NCBI RefSeq assembly: GCF_014905415.1
Contig: NZ_BNEO01000001.1
Span: forward strand, 124,001 to 188,000
DNA length: 64,000 bases
Reading direction: 5' to 3'
Source: Virgibacillus salexigens
GTDB taxonomy: Bacteria > Bacillota > Bacilli > Bacillales > Amphibacillaceae
Shown: piece by piece, positions 59,149 through 64,000 of the stretch
How the letters are laid out: each line of letters begins with the position of its first letter
Position numbering within the stretch: the stretch's first letter is position 1
The notes under the pieces: generated by a model
The model's database searches: none
What the model was told of the DNA's origin: nothing
Seen by the model: only the letters and a program-made list of their open reading frames with translations
Translations under genes and position numbers: made by a program

Positions 59149-59162
59149 AGAACGTTTGTTCT
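59149..59162. promoter_or_regulatory. LexA (DinR) SOS box
   Basis: AGAACGTTTGTTCT, matching the Bacillus GAAC-N4-GTTC operator. It lies just upstream of the WYL-YolD unit and downstream of a TACAAT box. Confidence 0.8.
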
Positions 59163-59224
59163 TATTGTATCACAAAAACAGAACATATATGCGTGTTTTT
59201 AACTAGTAATTTTTTCATATCTGT

Positions 59225-59491
59225 TTATTTATTTTTTTCTGTATCATCAGCTGTTGTTTCTTCTATCTTCATATTTTCTAAATCAAGCAAGGAAAGCATT
59301 TCACGAACCACTATGTTAATTTTTTTGTCGATCACTGCCTCCCCATATTTTTGCTTAGCAAGTTCGATGTTTTTTATTACATCCTCTCCAAATTGAATAA
59401 TTGGAACATCCGTTTCTAAATTATTAAAAAGATCGATAAATTCATCCAAAGCCTTATCAAACCGTTTGCTTTCCATATCATTAGCCTTCAT
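59225..59491 (-). CDS. small acidic hypothetical protein
   Basis: 88 residues, helical and acidic, with an amphipathic middle (FDKALDEFIDLFNNLE, EAVIDKKINIVVREMLSLLDLE). No signal peptide, membrane helix or recognised family. The ATG at 59491 follows GGGTGAT. It lies upstream of and in the same direction as the WYL-YolD unit, 94 bp away, but the SOS box lies between them, so it is probably a separate transcript. Confidence 0.6.
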   Translation of the reverse strand: MKANDMESKRFDKALDEFIDLFNNLETDVPIIQFGEDVIKNIELAKQKYGEAVIDKKINIVVREMLSLLDLENMKIEETTADDTEKNK

Positions 59492-59676
59492 ATTTATCAC
59501 CCAGTATTAGGATAACCAAATATCATTATAGAAATCACCTCAACATATGAAAGAACGCTGCTTTTTAATACAAGCTTATTCACATGGCAACCGCATGGAA
59601 TGGAGATGTTAGAAGTAAGGGTTCGAACCCACGTAAGACCAGGCCTTTGAGAAATGTACTGTACCATTCTCTGTAT

Positions 59677-59709
59677 AAAAAAAATCCATCGAGCATCCCC
59701 TCGATGGAC
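59677..59709 (-). terminator. terminator of the holin gene
   Basis: GTCCATCGAG / CTCGATGGAT arms on the minus strand followed by TTTTTTT. Confidence 0.85.
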
Positions 59710-59738
59710 AAAACGATTCGTAACATCTTAGTCTTTCA

Positions 59739-59972
59739 CTATTTAATTAAATGATTTGCTTGCAGTACTTCTTTTTGTTGTCTTCCCCGTTCAGTAATGT
59801 AATTATTTTTAAACCAAGCCCAAATACTAGCAAAAGCTGTAAATAACAAGGAAAGAATTTCACCCCAAAGTTCTTGGGAGCCAGGAATCGGATTTTTTCC
59901 TGCTGCAATAAGAAATTGATTAATTAATGCTAATACCAAAACAATCGTACGAATAAGCGTGCCTCGGTCCAT
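59739..59972 (-). CDS. SPP1-type phage holin (orphan)
   Basis: 77 residues. DRGTLIRTIVLVLALINQFLIAAGKNPIPGS followed by a second helix (LWGEILSLLFTAFASIWAWFKNN) and a basic tail is the SPP1-family class II holin. Holins form membrane lesions for lysis of phage-infected cells. No lysin, tail or other phage gene lies nearby, so it is a relic or a domesticated gene. The ATG at 59972 follows GGAGGTG by 6 nt; the frame reads on to 60134 without a site. Confidence 0.85.
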   Translation of the reverse strand: MDRGTLIRTIVLVLALINQFLIAAGKNPIPGSQELWGEILSLLFTAFASIWAWFKNNYITERGRQQKEVLQANHLIK

Positions 59973-60180
59973 GTTGTTCACCTCCATCTTGTAAAAATAA
60001 AGGTAAGCGAATTGCTTGTACTTATATATATGCCAAGAAGGTGTGACTTTATGGTAAAAACATTCGTAACATTTTTGCACCATTACCAATAGAGTTCTAC
60101 GTTTATCAATAAATACGACAAATATCGCTTTCATTCCTGCTTACTTCTATCAAAATTAACGAAAAATTAATGCTCAATAT

Positions 60181-60222
60181 AAAAGCACGTATAAACAAAA
60201 CCTTTGTTTATACGTGCTTTTA
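60181..60222 (-). terminator. terminator of the tRNA-Arg gene
   Basis: AAAAGCACGTATAAACAAA pairs with TTTGTTTATACGTGC, followed by TTTT, on the minus strand just after the tRNA. Confidence 0.9.
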
Positions 60223-60235
60223 AAGGATTAACTAA

Positions 60236-60308
60236 CGCGCCCGGAGGGATTCGAACCCCCGACTCACGGTACCGGAAACCGTTGCTCTATCCCCTGAGCT
60301 ACGGGCGC
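60236..60308 (-). tRNA. tRNA-Arg (anticodon CCG)
   Basis: 73-nt cloverleaf. Acceptor GCGCCCG / CGGGCGC, D-arm with AGCTCAGGGGATAGAGC, anticodon stem ACGGT / ACCGT with loop TTCCGGT, T-arm GGGGGTTCGAATCCCTC. CCA is not encoded. A tRNA-Arg beside clpP is also found in B. subtilis. Its terminator follows. Confidence 0.95.
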
Positions 60309-60456
60309 ATGTACTATTATGTAAATGAGACACATAGAATATTATAACGTCAACTCAGCTGTTACACAAGTATTTTTTCTCTAAGATAGGTTTATTTTTT
60401 ATTCAGATGGGAATGAATGTATGTGTATTTTCCTTTGCTATCATTGAAAGTTTTCG

Positions 60457-60473
60457 TTTGACCTTTTTTGACC
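60457..60473. promoter_or_regulatory. CtsR operator at the clpP promoter
   Basis: TTTGACC-TTT-TTTGACC on the plus strand, i.e. GGTCAAA-N3-GGTCAAA on the other, a perfect CtsR heptad repeat. It overlaps a TTGACC -35 box, so heat or protein stress should relieve repression of clpP. Confidence 0.93.
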
Positions 60474-60534
60474 TATTAGTTATGATAAGTATATCCGATC
60501 ATATGGATACTTGAATAGATAAGGAGGATTTTTC

Positions 60535-61122
60535 ATGAATTTAATTCCTACAGTTATTGAACAAACAAACCGCGGAGAGCGCGCCTATGACATTTATTCA
60601 CGGTTATTAAAAGATCGTATCATTATGCTTGGTAGTGCAATTGATGACAATGTTGCTAACTCAATTGTAGCACAACTACTATTCTTAGAAGCAGAAGATC
60701 CAGAAAAAGATATTTCCCTATACATCAATTCACCAGGTGGATCGATTACAGCTGGAATGGCAATTTATGATACGATGCAATTTATTAAATCGGACGTATC
60801 TACAATTTGTACCGGAATGGCTGCATCTATGGGAGCATTCTTACTGACAGCTGGTGAAAAAGGTAAACGTTTCGCTTTACCTAATAGTGAAGTAATGATT
60901 CATCAGCCTTTAGGTGGTACTCAAGGTCAAGCAACAGATATTGAAATCCATGCTCGCCGAATCATTCAGATGCGGGAAAAAATCAATCAAATTCTTTCTG
61001 AACGCTCGGGACAGCCAATTGAAGTAATTGAACGTGATACAGATCGCGATAACTTTATGACAGCTGAGAAATCCGTAGAATACGGCTTGATTGATAAAGT
61101 TTTAGAACGTAAGCCAGAATAG
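60535..61122 (+). CDS. clpP: ATP-dependent Clp protease proteolytic subunit
   Basis: 195 residues. Catalytic Ser98 ([11 protein letters not shown]), His123 ([10 protein letters not shown]) and Asp172 complete the triad; the N-terminal [25 protein letters not shown] is typical. It forms the tetradecameric protease used with ClpX, ClpC and ClpE. AAGGAGG precedes the ATG. The CtsR operator is at its promoter. Confidence 0.97.
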   Translation: MNLIPTVIEQTNRGERAYDIYSRLLKDRIIMLGSAIDDNVANSIVAQLLFLEAEDPEKDISLYINSPGGSITAGMAIYDTMQFIKSDVSTICTGMAASMGAFLLTAGEKGKRFALPNSEVMIHQPLGGTQGQATDIEIHARRIIQMREKINQILSERSGQPIEVIERDTDRDNFMTAEKSVEYGLIDKVLERKPE

Positions 61123-61124
61123 TA

Positions 61125-61166
61125 AAAAAATCCCTTTCAGTCTTTGGACTGAAGGGGATTTTTTTA
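61125..61166. terminator. bidirectional terminator between clpP and crh
   Basis: AAAAAAATCCCTTTCAGTC / GACTGAAGGGGATTTTTTT hairpin with A and T tracts on both sides. Confidence 0.9.
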
Positions 61167-61418
61167 CTTCTTCGAAACAAAAGAAACCAATTCGGTCATC
61201 GCTGTTTCTTCATCCATCCCATCAGCAATAAGCGTTATTTCTTCACCAGCAGTAACCGCTAAACTCATTAAACCCATAATACTTTTCGCGTTCACCTTTT
61301 TTCCATTCTTCTCTAAAAAAATATGAGCCGTATATCGGTTTGCCTCCTGAACAAATTCAGCTGCCGGTCTCGCCTGTAATCCTGATGGTAATTCCACTTT
61401 AATTATCTTCTCAACCAA
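61164..61418 (-). CDS. crh: catabolite repression HPr-like protein Crh
   Basis: 84 residues, HPr fold. Gln15 stands in place of the phospho-His of HPr (SGLQARPAAEF) while the regulatory Ser46 region is kept (NAKSIMGLMSLAV). It cannot take phosphate from enzyme I but, once phosphorylated on Ser46 by HPr kinase, it acts with CcpA. The start is TTG after GGGGGGAG. A perfect cre lies 19 bp upstream. It is last in the rapZ-yvcK-whiA-crh group. Confidence 0.93.
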   Translation of the reverse strand: MVEKIIKVELPSGLQARPAAEFVQEANRYTAHIFLEKNGKKVNAKSIMGLMSLAVTAGEEITLIADGMDEETAMTELVSFVSKK

Positions 61419-61437
61419 AACCTCACTCCCCCCTTTT

Positions 61438-61451
61438 TGTAAGCGCTAACA
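61438..61451. promoter_or_regulatory. catabolite-responsive element (cre) at crh
   Basis: TGTAAGCGCTAACA, a perfect match to TGWAANCGNTNWCA. It lies just downstream of a TATAAT box (61453-61458 on the minus strand), over the expected transcription start of crh. Confidence 0.88.
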
Positions 61452-61608
61452 AATTATAATGTATCTTCGATCTATATTATTCTCGTGAATCAGTAAGTAT
61501 TCCCTACTAATCCACGATTTTATATAAATCGAGATCGTGTGTTTGGAAAATTCTTGCATTCAATGATTACACGTATTATAGCATGAATAGGAAGTAAAGA
61601 AAATAAAT

Positions 61609-62553
61609 TTACTGTATACCTTCTCCACTTTTTATTTTTTCAGCAAATGCATCGATTTTCTTCAGTCGATGGTTAACACCAGATTTTGAAATTTTACCGC
61701 TAGAGACTAATTCTCCTAATTCCTTTAATGAAACGTCCTGATGTTTCACTCGGAGTATCGCTATCTCTCTTAATTTTTCTGGCAATTGGTCAAGACCGAC
61801 TGTCCGTTCAATTAATTGAATATTTTCAATCTGTCTGAATGCAGCACCAATGGTTTTGTTTAAATTTGCTGTTTCACAGTTTACTATGCGGTTAACAGAA
61901 TTACGCATATCTCGCACAATACGTACATCTTCAAATTTAAATAACGCATTATGCGCGCCAATAAGTCCAAGAAATTCAGTTATTTTCTCTGCTTCTTTTA
62001 TATAAACAATGTATCCATTCTTCCGCTCATGCTTACGTGCATGAAGCTCAAAATCATTTAGAAGATGGCATAAAGAATCATTATGCTCTTGGTAGAAATT
62101 AAAGATTTCGAGATGGTACGAAGACGTTTCTGGATTATTAATTGAACCACCTGCAAGAAATGCTCCGCGCATATATGCCTTCTTACAACAGGATTTATCC
62201 ATAAACTTCTCAGAAATCGTTCGCTTAAAAGCATAAGCTTCTTGTAATATATTTAAGTCAACTAATAACGAACGTACTTGCTCTTTCAAACGAACAATAT
62301 ATACATTATTTTTCTTAAGCTTCATCTTTTTTCGAACAAGCAATTCCACAGGCATATCATAAACAGCTTTGATTAGTGTGTAAATACGTCTCGCAATTGC
62401 TGCATTCTCTGTTTGAACATCTAATGTATAATTTTGTTTCGATAATGAGATCGCTCCATTCATTCGAATCAATGCAGCTAACTCAGCATATTTACAACAA
62501 TCCTCTACTTCCATAGCGGTTAGTTCTTTTTTTATCTCCGACGCGAAGGACAT
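61609..62553 (-). CDS. whiA: DNA-binding protein WhiA
   Basis: 314 residues. N-terminal LAGLIDADG-type fold (with [12 protein letters not shown] and [12 protein letters not shown]) and a C-terminal helix-turn-helix ([28 protein letters not shown]). In Bacillus it affects cell division and chromosome segregation. It sits between yvcK and crh; whiA and crh are separated by 190 bp with a promoter. GGGAGGG precedes the ATG. Confidence 0.95.
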   Translation of the reverse strand: MSFASEIKKELTAMEVEDCCKYAELAALIRMNGAISLSKQNYTLDVQTENAAIARRIYTLIKAVYDMPVELLVRKKMKLKKNNVYIVRLKEQVRSLLVDLNILQEAYAFKRTISEKFMDKSCCKKAYMRGAFLAGGSINNPETSSYHLEIFNFYQEHNDSLCHLLNDFELHARKHERKNGYIVYIKEAEKITEFLGLIGAHNALFKFEDVRIVRDMRNSVNRIVNCETANLNKTIGAAFRQIENIQLIERTVGLDQLPEKLREIAILRVKHQDVSLKELGELVSSGKISKSGVNHRLKKIDAFAEKIKSGEGIQ

Positions 62554-62579
62554 CGAATCCCTCCCTTTATTGACTCTAC

Positions 62580-63551
62580 TTAAAAATCAGTTGTTGTTTT
62601 TAATAAGGAATATAACAAAGATGAAACTTTCGTATTATCATGTCGTAATGTTGATCTGGTTGGATCAATGATATCCCCTTCAATAATTTGTAATCCCATA
62701 TCTAATAACCGGTCCGTATCATAGATTACCGGAGCTGCATTTTCTTCAGCGTAAATAGCACGAACCGCTTGTTCAATTGGTTCATTGTGAACAACAATCG
62801 CATCCACACTTGAATCCCCAATATGGTCGCGAATAGCTTGAACATGATCAGCTGCTGTATATCCAGTAGTTTCACCTGCTTGCGTCATTACATTACAGAC
62901 ATAAACAACCTTTCCTGACGTCTCACGAATTGCTTCATCAATTTGCGGCATAATAATTGTTGGCATAATGCTAGTATAAAGACTGCCAGGTGCAATAACA
63001 ATAAGGTCGGCTTTTTTTAAAGCTCGAACAGCATTAGGTAAGGGTTGTACGGGCTGCGGACTAAGAAAAACACGTTCAATTTTTTTATTCGATAAAGGGA
63101 TATTTGATTCTCCGGAGACTACGGTACCATCTGTCATTCTGGCATGTAGCGACATATTATCATTAGATATCGGATATATCTTCCCTTTTACATTTAATAC
63201 ACGTGATATTTCCCGAATTCCCATATTAAAATTTCCAGTGATAGATGTCATCGCTGCTAATAGTAAATTACCCATCGAATGCCCTGATAATCCATTTCCA
63301 ACATCAAACCGATGCTGAAATAATTCAATTAACATCGGTTCTGCGTCGGAAAGTGCAGCAATAACATTACGAATGTCCCCAGGTGCAGGGATAGCCATTT
63401 CATTACGCAATCTTCCTGTACTTCCACCATCATCAGCTACTGTCACTAATGCAGTCAGTTGGATTGGAAGATCCTTTAATCCTCGAAGCAATACAGGCAT
63501 ACCTGTACCACCCCCTACAACGACGACATGTGGGAGGTTTTCTTTAGTCAT
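62580..63551 (-). CDS. yvcK: YvcK, gluconeogenesis factor
   Basis: 323 residues, CofD/YvcK superfamily Rossmann fold; [18 protein letters not shown] at the N-terminus and [16 protein letters not shown] are the nucleotide-sugar binding motifs. It is needed for growth on gluconeogenic carbon and for cell shape, and binds UDP-GlcNAc in Bacillus. It lies 2 nt after rapZ and 26 bp before whiA, one operon. Confidence 0.95.
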   Translation of the reverse strand: MTKENLPHVVVVGGGTGMPVLLRGLKDLPIQLTALVTVADDGGSTGRLRNEMAIPAPGDIRNVIAALSDAEPMLIELFQHRFDVGNGLSGHSMGNLLLAAMTSITGNFNMGIREISRVLNVKGKIYPISNDNMSLHARMTDGTVVSGESNIPLSNKKIERVFLSPQPVQPLPNAVRALKKADLIVIAPGSLYTSIMPTIIMPQIDEAIRETSGKVVYVCNVMTQAGETTGYTAADHVQAIRDHIGDSSVDAIVVHNEPIEQAVRAIYAEENAAPVIYDTDRLLDMGLQIIEGDIIDPTRSTLRHDNTKVSSLLYSLLKTTTDF

Positions 63552-63553
63552 AT

Positions 63554-64000
63554 TTAACGTCCCTTTCTTTTGTCAATATCACGATGACTAACATGAGTAA
63601 TGTAATTCGGAGCTAACTCTTTAGAGAAGTGTTCTGCAAGAGCAACAGACCGATGTTGTCCTCCAGTACAGCCGATTGCCACAACCAGTTGTGACTTGCC
63701 TTCTTTTTTATATTGTGGAAGCATAAATTGAAGAAGGTCGAGGACCTTTGCAATAAATTTCTGTGTATCTGTCCATTTAAATACATAAGAAGATACATCA
63801 CTGTTAAGCCCCGTTAACGGTTGTAAATTTCCAACATAGTGGGGATTTGGCAGAAAACGCACATCAAATACAAGATCAGCATCAATCGGCAATCCATACT
63901 TGAATCCGAAAGAGACCATGTGTACAGAAAATACTTCTTGTTCTTCCTCTGCATATTTTTGAACAATTTTTTCACGAAGTTCTTTTGGCTTCAGATTTGT
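63554..64000 (-). CDS. rapZ: RapZ / YvcJ nucleotide-binding protein, truncated by the window
   Basis: The C-terminal part only (about 148 residues); the frame continues past the right window edge. [19 protein letters not shown] (near the C-terminus), [18 protein letters not shown] and [21 protein letters not shown] identify the RapZ/YvcJ family, whose missing N-terminus holds a P-loop. It binds nucleotides; in enteric bacteria RapZ guides RNase E, while in Bacillus YvcJ is linked to competence. Upstream of yvcK. Confidence 0.93.
   Translation of the reverse strand, partial: TNLKPKELREKIVQKYAEEEQEVFSVHMVSFGFKYGLPIDADLVFDVRFLPNPHYVGNLQPLTGLNSDVSSYVFKWTDTQKFIAKVLDLLQFMLPQYKKEGKSQLVVAIGCTGGQHRSVALAEHFSKELAPNYITHVSHRDIDKRKGR

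Noticed and set aside
59590-59660. tRNA-like T-arm (GGGTTCGAACCC) on either strand, possible tRNA fragment or attachment site
   Set aside because: The match is a 12-bp palindrome with only three stem pairs beyond the loop. No anticodon arm, D-arm or matching acceptor stem could be found.
61609-62553. LAGLIDADG fold in WhiA as a homing endonuclease
   Set aside because: The WhiA family carries a degenerate LAGLIDADG domain as a normal feature and is a conserved cellular protein, unrelated to the tmRNA intron.

Overview
The window comes from a low-GC, endospore-forming Gram-positive bacterium of the Bacillaceae. The best fit is a halotolerant genus such as Oceanobacillus or Virgibacillus; this is an inference from gene content and order, not from a search. 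The supporting synteny is tRNA-Arg–clpP next to crh–whiA–yvcK–rapZ, cggR–gap–pgk–tpiA–gpmI–eno downstream of rpoN, secG–carboxylesterase–rnr–smpB–ssrA, and a complete lia operon. A BCCT osmolyte carrier and a sporulenol-type cyclase also fit. Most of the window is housekeeping chromosome, with a few small accessory items.

Layout. 0-5 kb: guanidine-I riboswitch with a ykkC/ykkD exporter pair, a CorC/HlyC-type membrane protein with an odd leader, a BCCT carrier with an altered binding pocket, and a nitroreductase. 5-12.6 kb: a Bcr-type drug exporter, an MFS/TetR pair with two matching operators, a CwlO-like cell wall hydrolase, isocitrate lyase and a tiny zinc-ribbon gene that share four palindromic sites, and an ArAE/FUSC-type membrane protein. 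12.6-16.1 kb: liaI-liaH-liaF-liaS-liaR. 16.8-24.8 kb: a luciferase-like oxidoreductase, M42 peptidase, DUF1836, PAQR, CBS and YppG proteins, then sporulenol synthase divergent from a DUF2515 gene. 24.9-31.8 kb: ctaB, a broken LAGLIDADG endonuclease, the tmRNA gene, smpB, zupT, rnr, an esterase and secG. 32-45 kb: a lipase-like hydrolase, ptsI, a nucleoside hydrolase, the glycolytic operon under CggR, a glutaredoxin-like protein and rpoN. 45-57.5 kb: RNase HI-like protein, acetate symporter pair, FAH hydrolase, kinase-like protein, and a sigma-54-controlled ketone-body operon (gntP, thiolase, bdhA, scoB, scoA) with its activator; then aroD divergent from aroK. 58-64 kb: a type I toxin-antitoxin locus, an SOS-type WYL/YolD mini-operon, an orphan phage holin, tRNA-Arg, clpP with a CtsR operator, crh with a cre site, whiA, yvcK and a truncated rapZ.

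The most notable item is the ssrA (tmRNA) gene at 26205-26839. Its T-loop is split by a 272-nt group I intron at 26222-26493. The P1 helix, the conserved 3' core motif and the exact restoration of a 7-nt T-loop after ligation can all be read from the sequence. A degenerate LAGLIDADG homing-endonuclease gene lies just outside the tmRNA gene on the other strand, not inside the intron.

Several circuits can be read in full. A sigma-54 promoter with a -24/-12 element, an upstream dyad and an adjacent PAS-AAA-Fis activator control D-3-hydroxybutyrate/acetoacetate use, and rpoN itself is in the window. CcpA signalling appears as Crh with a perfect cre on its own promoter, and CggR has a perfectly spaced operator. 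The acetate symporter, ketone-body pathway and isocitrate lyase together suggest growth on C2/C4 acids through acetyl-CoA.
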